From NCBI GenBank assembly GCA_009829735.1, contig CM020619.1, positions 25,755,554-25,819,553 on the forward strand: 64,000 bases of DNA, written 5' to 3'. The stretch comes from Pyropia yezoensis. Taxonomy: Eukaryota; Rhodophyta; Bangiophyceae; Bangiales; Bangiaceae. Below are positions 1 through 10,391 of this stretch, in pieces (within the stretch, counting starts at the first letter, position 1; every line of letters starts with the position of its first letter). A program made the position numbers and the translations under genes. A model generated the notes under the pieces. That model had not been told where the DNA came from and ran no database searches. It saw only the letters and a list, made by a program, of their open reading frames with translations.

Positions 1-875
1 ACGCCGCCAAAGGCGCCCTCAAGCAACCGCCGGACGCCGTCGCCCTTGGACGCCCCCGGAGGCAAGACCTCCAGCATGTCGGGGAGCGCCTGAGTGAGGG
101 TTGCATGGGTCCCCACCGCCGCCTCCACCGCCGGCCGCAGGGCAGTAATTTTGTCCGCGGGGCCAAGGTAGATGAATTTGTTGAGGGGCACGCTGTCCAG
201 CACCGACTCCCAAGTGCCAATGACCTCGGGGACGGGCTCTGCGTAGGTGGGGAGGAGGTCCGTCAAGGCGTCGGCCTTTTCGCACAGGATGCGGTCGCCG
301 CTGTACGCAATGAGGGAGGAGCCAACCAGCCGCGCTTCCGCCACAATAGCACGCGCGAGGTCAGGCGTCACTGTGTGCTCATACAGCATGGAGCCATCGT
401 CGCCAAAGACGTTAAGGCCCTGCAAGAACACGCCGGGCACGCCGTCGGGATAGGCCGCCCGAAGGTCGTCGCCAAGGGCGCCCATAGACTTGAGTGCCCC
501 GTAACGCGACTTGCCTGTCGCCGCCACAAAGCGCACCCCCGCCGCGATAGCCGCCCGTACTGTCGCAATGTTGACGTCGCTCGTCGAGCACGACGCGTTG
601 AGCAGCGTCCCGTCACAGTCGCACGTAATGAGGCGGATGGGAGTGGCGGGGGGGCCGACCGCGGCGGGGGATGGGTAGCCACCACGGCCGTTGACGTCAC
701 CTCCGGGGGTGGACGCAGTCCACTGGGCGCCGGCTGCACGGCGAGCCGGGCGGGGAAGGCCGGCGGCAGCGACCGCCGGGCGGGCGGCGACGGGTCTAGC
801 ACGCCGTCCACCGGTGTGGGCCCACGCCACGAGGGAGGCGGCTGCCGGGACAAAGGCGGGGGAGTGACCAACCAT
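1..875 (-). CDS. HAD-superfamily (Cof/IIB-like) phosphatase, C-terminus beyond window
   Basis: The minus-strand frame runs from an ATG at 875 to the window edge without a stop, about 291 codons, so the C-terminus is missing. Residues 1 to about 55 are rich in Ala, Arg and Pro with almost no acidic residues, as in a plastid transit peptide. The enzyme begins near residue 80 with the hydrophobic strand RLIT followed by HAD motif I, DCDGT (residues 86-90), which holds the aspartyl nucleophile and the second catalytic Asp. Further on, LEVLPPGASKGDGV matches the Cof-type motif that carries the conserved Lys. Cof-type members dephosphorylate small sugar phosphates or cofactors; the substrate here cannot be told. 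The final DD/GD motif lies outside the window. In-frame TTG and GTG codons upstream of other frames were not used as starts because this is a eukaryotic gene. Confidence 0.82.
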   Translation of the reverse strand, partial: MVGHSPAFVPAAASLVAWAHTGGRRARPVAARPAVAAAGLPRPARRAAGAQWTASTPGGDVNGRGGYPSPAAVGPPATPIRLITCDCDGTLLNASCSTSDVNIATVRAAIAAGVRFVAATGKSRYGALKSMGALGDDLRAAYPDGVPGVFLQGLNVFGDDGSMLYEHTVTPDLARAIVAEARLVGSSLIAYSGDRILCEKADALTDLLPTYAEPVPEVIGTWESVLDSVPLNKFIYLGPADKITALRPAVEAAVGTHATLTQALPDMLEVLPPGASKGDGVRRLLEGAFGG

Positions 876-2131
876 GGTAGAGTGACGAAACGCAGGCGGG
901 AGTCGGGGGGGGGGGTACAAGGCGAGTTGAGGGAAGACCAACGAAGTGGTGCAGGGGCTGGTGGCCGAGCTATGGACCAGCAGGAAAGCCGACGACCTTA
1001 AAAACACGGAACAGACCCACGGCGCGCCCCAGGAAAGAAGAGGATGCGGGCTCAACAACCGGCAGTGACTGGCCGAAGTCGTCGGGTCGTCAACAGTCAA
1101 GCAAGGTCGGGCAGCCTGCGCGTCGAGATGGAGCTGGGGATTGTGAAGGCTTCCACCCCTTCGTGGCCTTGCCGGCCGCGTGTGGCCGTGATCCGTCGCA
1201 GGTGGGACACGATTGGCCAATGGGAGTGGGCCATCCTGAACCTGCCAAACAATTTCTTCAGGTTGCTCCTACAAGTATGGTGGCCCTCTGGATGCGACGA
1301 TCCTGTTGTGTGTGGGTATTACTTTGACCGAGGCTCGGCTTCCTTCGAGCGATGCTGCCAGTTGCCGCGGGCTCGACTCCCTCGAAGTGGAGTAAACAGA
1401 CCGAAAGACGTCACGCCCACGCCGTTGGCGTATCTATGTACGTACAGTATCTACCTACGCGGGGAATGGTCCCCTTTTTATCGCGACAAACTTCCCATCG
1501 GTGGCGGCCACGGCCCTCACGATTGTCGGCAACCCAGCTGTGTGGCTGCTCCCCCCTTCTCTTCGAAGGGCCCTTTCCTCAACGTTCCTGCCCTCTGACC
1601 TGGCTGTGCACGCGCCGCCCTGCTCGGCGGACAAACTTTGACTCGGCACCACGCGGTGGACGCGTAAATGTGTCTGCTGGTCCTGGCGGTTGATGCCACC
1701 CCGCCAGCCCACTGGGTCGCTTGCGGCGGTGTTGCGACCCGCTTCCGTGGCGCGAGGAGGTAGGGACCGAGGCGGGGGTGGTGGGGTGGGGGGTCCAGGT
1801 GGGTGCGCCCCTCCCCCCTCAGCACACTGCCTCCACTTGAACCCCCTCTCTGTGCCAGTGGCTGCCCAGCGGAGGCCGGGAAGCGCCACTGCATGACAGG
1901 CGTGGACTCGCCGTTGGTGTGTCTCGCGGCCGGTGGCCCCTGCAGGGTTCCAGCGCCGCGACTCTCTCCGCCCCTTTCACGAAGACGCTGTGCTGCTGGT
2001 ACGTCTCTCTGCCCAACCGCTCGTACCTAGACGCCCTCCTGCTGGGACGTATCTTTTTGTGTGTATTTCTTTTGTGCCCAGTAACGTCGAGGTCTCCCTC
2101 CCGTCGGGCGGCGTAGCCACGTGGTGCGCTT
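876..2131. other. Intergenic spacer between divergent HAD and GT14 genes
   Basis: About 1.26 kb between two divergently transcribed genes. It must hold both promoters and 5' UTRs. Small overlapping ORFs occur on both strands, but none has family motifs. No clear TATA box or repeat was recognised. Confidence 0.6.
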
Positions 2132-3967
2132 ATGGACCTGGCCGCACCAGAACCGGCGACGCCGGCGGGTAGCACTGGTGGGGAGGATGCTGGGCTGGGG
2201 ACGGCCCCAATTGTGACGGCGGCGAGCGGCGTGAGCGGCGGCGTCGAGCATGCGCCCGGCGTTTCCACGGGGGCTGCTGGTGCGGCGCTCCCCCCCGTCC
2301 GCACGCAGCTGACATTCCCTCCAGCACCCCCTTCCCACGCGCATGCCGCTGCGCTTCTCCCCGCTCCCCGCCCTCATGCCAAGGCGCATAGCCCCAGCGC
2401 CGTCGCTGCCACGGCGGCGGCCACTGCCGCCACCATTCGCCGCGTGGCGGTCAAGCGCTTCCGCACCGCTGCACGGCTGCTGCGACTGGCCACAGGTGGC
2501 GCGGGTGTGGGCACCGCCGGCGGTGGTGGGGGTGGGGGGTGCGTCACCGGGGGGTCTGGCGGTGGGGGCTACCACCTCAAGGGCATCTGCAGGCTGCCAT
2601 CCATCACGTCGTTGCTGGTGCTCAACGCGGCGCTGCTGTTGCTCGTGCTGTTGCTGCTGTGGTGGCGTCGGGGGGAAGGAGCGGCAGGGGACGGCAGCAG
2701 CGGTGGCGGCCGGCGGTCGTGGGCCTCGCCGTTGCGGCAGCGTCGGCCACCGCCGCCGCCGCTGCCGCCGGGTTCCCTCCCGTCGCTCCAGGCCCTGTTG
2801 TCGACGACGGGGGGGGTGGCCGCGTCGGCTCCGCTCATCATCAACTCCCCGCGCGAGGCGCGGCTGGCGTACTTCATCCAGCTGGACGGGGGCTCCCTTC
2901 CGCTCCTCCCGCGGCTCCTCCACCGGCTGCATCATCCCGATAACCTGTACGTGCTGCACGTGGACGGCAAGGTCGATGCCCCCGCGTACGTGGCTGCTGT
3001 GGCGGACGTGCGCGGCGCGGGCCGCGCGTGGACCAATGTCCACTTTCTGCGTCGCGAGTACGTCACGTACAAAGGAGTGTCGATGGTCACCAACGCGCTC
3101 GCCGCCATCCGGCTGGCGCTGGCGCTCGACGATGGGTGGGAGTACATCATCAACTTGTCTGGCGCCGACTACCCCCTGGTGTCGGCGGTGAATCAGCGGC
3201 GGCTACTGGGACGCCCCGGCGTGGGCCTCCCCCCCGGAGCCCTGAACTTTTTCTCATTTTTCCCCCGGGCCGAGTGGGCGTCCTACGCGTTCCGAGTCAA
3301 CAACATGCACTTCGACCCGGCGGTGGTGGGCTACCAGGGCGCCGACGCCAGGCTCCGCCGCCTCCGCGCGGCGCGCTTCAACCCCGTGGCCGCCGTCCGC
3401 AACTACACCCTCGTCAAGGCCGAGGCGTGGATGATTGCGAGCCGCCCCCTTGCGGCGTGGTATGTGGCCGACGCGGGCGCCAAGCAAGCCCTCCTGAACG
3501 CCGTCAACGCGCTCTCCCCAGCGGAGCACTACTTTGTGTCGGCGGCGTGGAATGAGCCCCGCTGGGCGCCCACCCTCGTCCCCGACGCACTGCGCAAGGT
3601 GGTGTGGCACCATGCCGGCCGCCGTTCTGGCCAACACCCCTTCGTGCTGGACCGAACACCGGGGGGAGCGCCGCCGCCGGCGGGGGCCGCGCCATTTGCG
3701 TTTTGGGCCCACCTCCGCCGCACGCGCTCCCTCTTTGCGCGTAAAGTCACGCTCCCCCACTCGCCGTTGATGGAGCGGATGGATGTGGAGCTGTCGGGCC
3801 TCGGCGTGGGTGGGCTCCCGTCGGGAGGGACCGCCGCCGCGGCGGCGGTGGCGTCCAACCGGGCGTTCCTGCTGCACCTCACCGAGCACTTCGACTTCTT
3901 GACGACCGCCGCGCTGCGGGCGGCCAATGTGAGTGTCCCGCTGGGGGCCTACCCGCCCGTTTTTTAG
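2132..3967 (+). CDS. GT14-family (core-2/I-branching, xylosyltransferase-like) glycosyltransferase
   Basis: A single 611-residue exon starting at ATG 2132. It has a long Ala-rich N-terminal region, one membrane span at about residues 157-178 (LLVLNAALLLLVLLLLWW) followed by WRR, then a low-complexity stem. The catalytic region starts near residue 248 (ARLAYFIQLDGG). It contains motifs typical of the core-2/I-branching family: NLYVLHVDGK, YVTYKGVSMV, WEYIINLSGADYPL and NFFSFFP. Later VKAEAWMIASR and SAAWNEPRWAPTLVPD fit the acceptor side of the fold. This is the topology of a type II Golgi membrane enzyme that transfers xylose or GlcNAc from a nucleotide sugar to protein-linked or polysaccharide glycans. 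Donor and acceptor are not predictable. The cytoplasmic N-terminus is unusually long for the family. Confidence 0.85.
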   Translation: MDLAAPEPATPAGSTGGEDAGLGTAPIVTAASGVSGGVEHAPGVSTGAAGAALPPVRTQLTFPPAPPSHAHAAALLPAPRPHAKAHSPSAVAATAAATAATIRRVAVKRFRTAARLLRLATGGAGVGTAGGGGGGGCVTGGSGGGGYHLKGICRLPSITSLLVLNAALLLLVLLLLWWRRGEGAAGDGSSGGGRRSWASPLRQRRPPPPPLPPGSLPSLQALLSTTGGVAASAPLIINSPREARLAYFIQLDGGSLPLLPRLLHRLHHPDNLYVLHVDGKVDAPAYVAAVADVRGAGRAWTNVHFLRREYVTYKGVSMVTNALAAIRLALALDDGWEYIINLSGADYPLVSAVNQRRLLGRPGVGLPPGALNFFSFFPRAEWASYAFRVNNMHFDPAVVGYQGADARLRRLRAARFNPVAAVRNYTLVKAEAWMIASRPLAAWYVADAGAKQALLNAVNALSPAEHYFVSAAWNEPRWAPTLVPDALRKVVWHHAGRRSGQHPFVLDRTPGGAPPPAGAAPFAFWAHLRRTRSLFARKVTLPHSPLMERMDVELSGLGVGGLPSGGTAAAAAVASNRAFLLHLTEHFDFLTTAALRAANVSVPLGAYPPVF

Positions 3968-4144
3968 GTGTGCGACTAGGCAGAGGTGGTAGCGGGGGGC
4001 AGACTGGAGGTTCTCGATTGTAGGGAGGAGCAAGGCGCGTAGGAGCACAGCTGCGTGCTTCTCTCTGCAGTGTACACATGCGTGGCGCGCTCCCCCCTGT
4101 GACCGTCGTGGCACGCCGGGAGAAGCAGCCCGCGGCCACGGCCG

Positions 4145-5458
4145 CTACGGCAGCCGCAGCTCCAGCGCCGCCACCGTCCCGCCCGCGTACCGCGTTTCGG
4201 CAACGACACGGAAGCCCGCCGTGGCAGCCGCCCCCTGCACGTCCTGGTTCCACATGCATCCCTTGGAGGTGGCCGCCACTGCACCCGCGGTGGCGTCTTG
4301 GTAGGCACCCAACAGCCCCCACCCCGACCGCACGTGCTCCAGTAGCAGTACCGCCCCGCCAGGACGCAACAGCCGCGCCGCCTCTGCCAGCGCCTCCGCA
4401 GGCGCCCCAAACGTACACAGGCTGTAGGTGTCGAGGATGGTGTCAAAGGAAGCGTCGGGAAAGGGCAGCGTGCGCGTCGCGTCGGCGGCAAGCAGCGACA
4501 CAGGGATGGCGGTGGTCGACGCCCGCCGGGCGGCTACCGCCAGCATACCCGTCGACAAGTCGACGCCGGTGATGGACGTGACAAGGGGGCGACGGCCGCT
4601 GCCTCCTCCCTCACCGCCACTGCCACTGCCACTGTCGCCGTCACTCCCTACCCCGCTCCCACCACCCCCCCCGCCGACACTCATGGCGCTCGCGCCTGGT
4701 GGCGGCCCGTACAGGGGCAGGTTGAGCCCCGTCCCGACGGCCAGCTCCAGCACGTCCCCGCGGGCACGGGCAACCAGCGAGCGGCGGGCGTCGTCGAGGC
4801 CAAACGCGCGGGAGAGTGCCGACGGGCCGTCGAGCGCGTCATAGTCCGCCGCGTATGCGTCATAGTCGGCAGCGACGGGGACAAGAGGGGCGGCCGCCTC
4901 GCCAGCCGCCGTAGTCGTGGCCGTCGCCGCTGTCGCAGCGGGTGGGGGACCGCCGGCGGCGCCGCGGTCGGCTGTCGCCATACCTACGGCGCCACCAGCC
5001 ACCACGACCGCCGCCCGCAGCACGTTGCGGCGGGTACAGCCGCCCCCAGCCGTGATGGAGGCCGCGGCGGCGGCGGCGGGGACGGTCGCCGCTGCGGTGC
5101 TCCCATCCCCCCATCCCCCATTCCCCCCGCCGCCCCCGCCGCTGGCACTGCCGCCGCCCGTGACGCCGTCGAAGCTCCCTCGCGGCGGAAAGGCGGTGGG
5201 CACGGCGGCGGCTGTGGTGGCAACAATGGGAGCGGCAGCGCCCGTGCCCCCACGGGCTGGCCGCGTCGGCGGGCGTTGGCTGCCACTGCCGCCGCCGCCG
5301 CCGGCGCTGCCGCCGCCGGCGCTGCCGCCGCCGGCGCTGCCGCTGCCGGCGTGGCGGCGGCAGTCCCAACGGCTAGCCAGTGGAGGGGGCGGCGCGAACG
5401 CGGCGGCAGTTGCAGCGGCGGCGACTGCGGCGGCGGGGGTCGTGGCAGACGACTTCAT
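4145..5458 (-). CDS. UbiE/METTL7-like SAM-dependent methyltransferase with Tat-like lumen-targeting signal
   Basis: A single-exon protein of 437 residues; ATG at 5458. Residues 1-140 are Ala/Gly-rich with little acid and could serve as a plastid transit peptide. At residues 141-163 there is CTRRNVLRAAVVVAGGAVG followed by MATA, a twin-arginine motif, a hydrophobic core and an AxA-like site. That is what a thylakoid Tat signal looks like. The class I methyltransferase fold follows: DYDAYAADYD, motif I VLELAVGTGLN (about 236-247), TGVDLSTGML, LPFPDASFDTI and LLRPGGAVLLLEHV. The C-terminal part, GCMWNQDVQGAAATAGFRVV, resembles METTL7-like proteins. A Gly/Ser-rich insert of about 25 residues lies after motif I. 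The substrate is unknown; a lipid or quinone is possible but unsupported. The gene is convergent with the GT14 gene, with 177 bp between stops. Confidence 0.8.
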   Translation of the reverse strand: MKSSATTPAAAVAAAATAAAFAPPPPLASRWDCRRHAGSGSAGGGSAGGGSAGGGGGSGSQRPPTRPARGGTGAAAPIVATTAAAVPTAFPPRGSFDGVTGGGSASGGGGGGNGGWGDGSTAAATVPAAAAAASITAGGGCTRRNVLRAAVVVAGGAVGMATADRGAAGGPPPAATAATATTTAAGEAAAPLVPVAADYDAYAADYDALDGPSALSRAFGLDDARRSLVARARGDVLELAVGTGLNLPLYGPPPGASAMSVGGGGGGSGVGSDGDSGSGSGGEGGGSGRRPLVTSITGVDLSTGMLAVAARRASTTAIPVSLLAADATRTLPFPDASFDTILDTYSLCTFGAPAEALAEAARLLRPGGAVLLLEHVRSGWGLLGAYQDATAGAVAATSKGCMWNQDVQGAAATAGFRVVAETRYAGGTVAALELRLP

Positions 5459-6337
5459 GAGGAGTCAAATGGAGGTGGCGGTGGGCTCGGGAAAGCAGGG
5501 GACGGCCAGGCTCAGCCGCGGTGGTGTCCGTTCAGGGCAGTGATCGCCAGTGGCCGTGACCGGAGCGGGGGGGAGTGGCGTAGCAGACGGCGCGTTCCGC
5601 GAGACTCGATGCGCCGGCGGGGGGAGAGAAAGGGGGGGGGGCAAGGCGGGCGTGGGAAGGTCGTTGGGGGGAGGTGGAAGGAGAGGGGAGAAGGTTGCTC
5701 GCACGGTGAGAGGAGCGAGCCATTGGCGGGGGATCGCGACGAGATTTCCACTCCGCCCCCCACCCGTGCCGCAGACTGGCCCACCACTGGGCGCGCCGGG
5801 GGGGGTCCACCGTTTGGGCCACGGGAGGGGGTCCCCCCTCCCCATCGGCCGCCGCTGACGGTGCGCGGGGTGTGCGCCACCGTGGCTAGCCACCGGCTGC
5901 CGGCGGCACAGCCCCCCCCGCGATCCACCCCGCCGGCGCGACGCACAGCGCGGGCCCGGCGCCCGTGAACTGCACTGTATCCTTCCCCCCCCCGCAACCA
6001 CCCCCCCTCCCCCCCCCCCATCCCCCCCCCCTGCCAATCCCTTCCAACCCCTCCCCCCCTTTCGCGGTCGCGGTGGCCGTGACGGTGCGACGGCGGTCCG
6101 TGCCGCGCGGCGCCGCCGTCGGCCGGGGGGGCGTCTCGCCGCAGCCGACGCCGCCGCCGCTGCGGGGGCGTAAGCCCGTCGGGTCGGTCGCCGCTCGAAC
6201 CGCGGCGCCACTCCACCCCCTACCCCTCCCCCGCTGGCGGCGCCCGCCCGCTCTTCCTCGGCGGTTGGGACTGTATATTGTCCCTACGGGGGGTGTTGCG
6301 CGGCGCCTCTGTCTTCCTCCCCCCCCCCCCCCCGGCC
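5459..6337. other. Divergent intergenic spacer, C/G homopolymer-rich
   Basis: About 880 bp between the methyltransferase and carrier starts. It contains long C-rich stretches (about 5985-6060 and 6319-6335) that generate many meaningless proline-rich or glycine-rich frames. It must contain both promoters. No gene is supported. Confidence 0.55.
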
Positions 6338-8309
6338 ATGGCGGCGGCGGCGCATTGCCCTTCCCCCCCGCCCACGTCGGGGACGTCGTCGTCGAGCGGG
6401 CGGCCAAGACCCCCCCCCCCCGCCCCCACAGCCCGGCTGGTGGCCGCCGCATCTGGGGCCGACGGCGGGTCCCGCCCCGCCCCGCCGCCGTCACCGCCGT
6501 CGGCGTCACCCCCCCCAGCGGCGACAAAGCCCTCCCCGCTGGCGATGCTGTTGGCGGGTGGCCTGGCGGGCGGCGTTGCCGCCACCCTCACCTGCCCGAT
6601 TGAGGTGGTCAAGACGCAGCTGCAGTCGAGCCGCAACGTTGGGCCCGCCGCCGCCGCTGCCGCCGCCGCTGCATCGGCTGGGGGCAGGGGAGCGGGGGGG
6701 GGGGGAGGAGGGGGAGGAGGGGGGCTGGGTGGCGCCGCCGCGGCCGCCGCCGCCGCGTCGACTGGCGGCGGCAGAGCGGGGGTGGGAAGGAGTGCGGCGG
6801 GGGGTGCCCCTCTGCCGCCGCCGCCCCCTCCTGAGCGGCAGCGCCCCATGGATGTGGTTCGCCGCATCGCGCGCTCCGAAGGCCCACGCGGCTTCTTCCG
6901 TGGCCTCCCCCCGACCCTGGTAGGCATCCTCCCCTCCCGCTCCGTATATTTTTGGGCGTACGGGACAACCAAGGCGGCGCTTGGTCCTATCTCCCCGTCG
7001 ACCGACCTGACCCACATGGGCGCCGCGGTTGTCGCGGGGATGACCGCCAACACCATCACCAACCCCGTTTGGCTGCTGAAGACACGTATGCAGCTGCAGG
7101 CGGGCGCGCTGTCCGCGGCGGCAGCGGGGACAGCGGAGGGGACGGCGACAGGGACGGCGGCGGGGGCAGCGGCGGGGGGGGGTGGAGCGGGGGGCGCTGT
7201 CGTCGCTGACGCTGCTGCCGCGGCGAGGCGACCTCCCCCCTCAGCGGTGGCGGTGGTGGCGGCTGCCCGCGCCGGCGGCGGCCCCACCCCCGCCGTCGGT
7301 GGTCTGCGCGTCTATGCTGGGTACGGGGATGCCATCCGCACGGTTTACCGGGAGGAGGGCATTCGCGGTTTTTACCGCGGCCTCACGGCCAGCTACTGGG
7401 GGGTGACGGAGGGGGCCCTCCACTTTTTGTTGTACGAGCGGCTTAAGCGGGCGGCGGTGGCCCGCAATTACGCACGGGCTCAGCGGGAGGCGACGGCGGG
7501 GGAGGCTGGAGGTGTCAGTGGCGACGATGAGGATGACGACGACGACGAGGACCCGCTGACCAACCCGGCCTACGCCTTGTCTTCGATGCAGCTTGTCTCG
7601 TCGGCGGCCCTGGCCAAGTTGGTGGCCAGCATGGTGACCTACCCGTACGTTCTGACGGCCTTGGTGGGATGTCCAGGGTAGGGGAACGGCCTCGGGGCAG
7701 GGGTGCCGACGGAGTCGGTTTGTGTGCGAGTTCATGCGGCCTGTGGAGGGGAAACTGCGGTATGTCGCGCCAGAGGAGAGGGCCGAGCGTTCAGCCCTTC
7801 GCAGCTTGCTTCCTTGTACAGCCGCCACGTCGGGAGCTGCGTGAGGCATGTTCCCCGGTTCCCACACTAACCTGTGTTTTTCCTGCTTTTGTGCGTATCA
7901 AGGGAAGGTGCTTTAATTGGACGTGCTGCTTCTTGTTACTGAATGCTGGCCCGTATCTGATGCCGCCCGTCTGCCTTCCACCCTCTTCTGCATGACCTGC
8001 CTCTCCTTCCCCTGGCTATCGATGACCTGCCTCTACTTTCCCTGGCTCGATGCCCTGCCTCCCAGTCACGAGACGGTGCGCACGCGGATGCGGGAGCAGC
8101 CACCAATACCAGGCGTGCGGTCACGGTACCACGCCATGTTCCCTAGCCTGCGTCTCATCGCAATGGAGGAAGGGCGCCGCGGCCTGTACGCAGGCATGGG
8201 CACCCATCTGCTGCGGGTGGTGCCGAGCACCGCCATCATGTTCCTCACTTTTGAGACGGCCGTGCGGTGGCTCGAAAGGCAGCAGCAGCAGCGGCAGCAG
8301 CAGGAGTAG
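6338..8309 (+). CDS. Mitochondrial carrier (SLC25), pyrimidine-nucleotide-carrier type, two exons
   Basis: Two exons: 6338-7644 and 8066-8309, phase 2, intron GTACGT...CAG of 421 bp. The start chosen is ATG 6338 in a good context (GGCCATGG); the longer open frame upstream begins only with TTG. Three carrier repeats are visible: AGGLAGGVAATLTCPIEVVKTQLQ; AAVVAGMTANTITNPVWLLKTRMQ; and the third, whose signature is split by the intron and reads VTYP then HETVRTRMRE after splicing. Repeat ends show the GFFRGLPPTLVGILPSR, GFYRGLTASYWGV and GLYAGMGTHLLRVVPSTAIMF patterns. NPVWLLKTR and YPHE(T/V)VRTR are typical of the Rim2/SLC25A33/36 group, which exchanges pyrimidine nucleotides across the inner membrane. 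The Gly/Ala inserts and a run of acidic residues between repeats 2 and 3 are unusual. Substrate assignment is by family only. Confidence 0.85.
7645..8065 (+). other. Intron of the mitochondrial carrier gene
   Basis: Donor GTACGT directly after CC of a Pro codon and acceptor CCCAG before T. Splicing restores the conserved third carrier signature, which is the reason for choosing this junction over the nearby GT at 7649. Confidence 0.75.
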
Positions 8310-8779
8310 GGCAGCGGCGGCGGCAGTGGTGGTGGAAAAAGGCGACGGGGGGGCGGTGAGGCGGGGGGGGGGGGGCAGGAAAGATGTGGCTCCCACCCCC
8401 GCGTGCACGGAGCGCCTCTGACGAGACGTCAAGACGGTACTGTGTAACCTGTATTCCGTCTCCCTCCGATACTGCCTTCTTTTGACCAGAGCCTTGCCCC
8501 ATGTGTGAAGCTTTTAGCATCTTTTTGGGGGGCCTGGACGACCGAGTGCGAGAATGATGCTAAAGTGCGCTTCCGTCGCTGCCGCTCACGTAACGCTCAT
8601 CAATGGAAAAAAGGGAAAAGCGCGCGAGACGACATGGACTCCCGTAGCGCACATGCTCCGCTCCACTGCGTGTCGCCCCTGCCACCCCCCCCCACCCCTG
8701 CCCCCTTCTTGCCCTGCATTCACACGTCGCTTTTCCCGCTCCCGTAATAAAGTACCTCACGACGCGCGCATGCCTCCCA
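8310..8779. other. 3' spacer between convergent carrier and FKBP genes
   Basis: 470 bp that must contain both polyadenylation regions. AATAAA occurs at 8746-8751 (CCGTAATAAAGTACC), 28 bp before the FKBP stop on the opposite strand and about 440 bp after the carrier stop. No ORF with protein-like content was seen. Confidence 0.5.
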
Positions 8780-9650
8780 CTAAATGGGCGACGGCGACAC
8801 GCGCCGCAGGGTCAGGTCGTACTCAATCACCGAGTTCGGCGGCACGAGGCACTCTCCACCCGCCTCGCTAAGGCACACTCCACGATCGCCGTAGCCGAGA
8901 GCTGGCGGCACAATAACCACCCGCTGGCCACCCTGGCGCATGGAGAGAACAGCCTCCTCGAGGCCAGGGATGACAGTATTTTTGCCAATTTGGATGGCCA
9001 GCGGCTTGCGGCCGGGGGAAGTGGACGAGTCAAAGACGCGGCCGTCCGACAGGTACCCAATGTAGTCCACAATCACTAGATCTCCATCCTGTGAGAGCAA
9101 CAGCAGAATGCCAGAGAAAGTGAAGAGGGGGCGGCTGGCGTGTGACAACAGCAGCAGGACTAGTCCCAGCAAGAAGCGTAACGTGTCAGCACGCCACATC
9201 ATTCCAAATATACAACAGGGCGGAAGAGTTTTGTCGCTGCCCTCCGTCAGGCAGCGCGAGCTGGCATGGCTTTCCGTTTGCTTCCAAGAAGCCTTCGCGC
9301 CCCCGCCAGTACCATCTATCAGAACATTGGCCCTCAGCACACGATAGCCATACCCCTGGATATGGCCCCGTCCCCTTCTTCACATCCGTGTAGCGCAGGC
9401 CGCTGTCAGTCTTTTCAAATACAGGTTTCTTGGCCGATGCAGCCGCGGCAGTCTCCGCCGTTAACGGCAGCGCCGCGGCCACAGCTGCAGCAGCGGCAGC
9501 AGCCAACACGGCCCTCCGAGGCAGACCAGGTGTTGAGTGGGCGGCGTCCGTATCAGGGCGGCCAGCGGTGCACGAGGGAACGGCCAGTCGAGCCGCGACA
9601 CGGGGGCGACGCGAGCCGAGGAGTCGCCCAGCACCGGGGACAAACGCCAT
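8780..9650 (-). CDS. FKBP-type peptidyl-prolyl isomerase, thylakoid lumen targeted, two exons
   Basis: Exon 1 is 9650-9354 and exon 2 is 9088-8780, joined in phase 0 across a 265-bp intron (GTATGG...ACAG); 201 residues. Residues 1 to about 45 form a Ser/Arg/Ala transit peptide. Then LPRRAVLAAAAAAAVAAALPL followed by an Ala-rich cleavage region gives a bipartite, twin-arginine-type lumen signal. The isomerase domain includes KKGTGPYPG joined to DGDLVIVDYIGYLSDGRVFDSS, then VIPGLEEAVLSMRQGG, VIVPPALGYGD and PPNSVIEYDLTL, which are standard FKBP elements. A short insert carrying two cysteines sits before PPNSVIEY, as seen in some redox-sensitive lumenal FKBPs. It should catalyse prolyl isomerisation or chaperone thylakoid proteins. 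It is divergent from PGR5, 741 bp away. Confidence 0.88.
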
Positions 9651-10391
9651 GATATGGCGAATCAGCCGACGATAAGAAAGGGAGAGAAGCACCAGCAGAG
9701 ATGGCGGGCGCGGGGGAGGAAGAAGAGACGGGACGGCAACGGTGGCGCGTAGGAGCAGCGACAGTACCGCGCAATGTGATACCCCGGGTGGAGGCGGGAG
9801 GGCCACATGACATCTCAACAGCGCGAGATCGTTCTATCTGCTGTCTGCAAAGTTTCGGCGTAGTAAGTACACTCGGAAGTTTCAATGAAGTGAACAGCAC
9901 TGGACGAAACATTACGAAAAGGAAGGTCGAAGCCGTGTGTGGTCGCCAAGCCGCCACCGTTGACAGCCGCCCATCATGCCTCTGCTGTTTCATTGGTTAA
10001 ATCGCCGCTTCTACCGCAGCGACGTTTCGAAGGGAGACACATCTCAGCCACAAACGGCAGCCACATGCGGACCAGACCGCAACAGCCGCACGTCAGCTTG
10101 TCAACATCTCGTGTCGCCCGCACGACAAGCGAGAGCCGCAGATGCTGCATTCCCCAGAGCACTTGAGCGCTCTCGGTGATAGAGGAGCGCGCGTTCTCAA
10201 CCCTGCCAGATGCCATCGCTTTCCCACCAGATCCACCCACCCTATCTCGCCCACTTCCACAGTCGCCCGCACCTTCGCTCTGATCGTCCCACCTCCTCTC
10301 TTCTTTGCCAGTCACTTGCCGCTCCCTAGGCCGTGTCGTGTTTGTCTGTGTCACTCAGCACGCCCCGCCCCGCCCCGTCTTTGCTCCCGCG
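9651..10391. promoter_or_regulatory. Shared divergent spacer of FKBP and PGR5
   Basis: This 741-bp region separates the start codons of two divergently transcribed, plastid-targeted genes. Both promoters must lie here. It is less GC-rich than its surroundings and contains no convincing ORF. No specific operator or light-response element could be identified by eye. Confidence 0.5.

Noticed and set aside
105..1001. Long plus-strand frame over the HAD gene
   Set aside because: It is the antisense shadow of the HAD phosphatase, whose motifs lie on the minus strand; the plus-strand translation has no family pattern.
2343..3191. Second long plus frame inside the GT14 gene
   Set aside because: Arg/Ser/Cys-rich shadow in another frame of a GC-rich gene; the family motifs are all in the 2132-3967 frame.
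6278..6337. Upstream extension of the mitochondrial carrier
   Set aside because: It begins with TTG; the ATG at 6338 has a strong context and yields a normal N-terminus.
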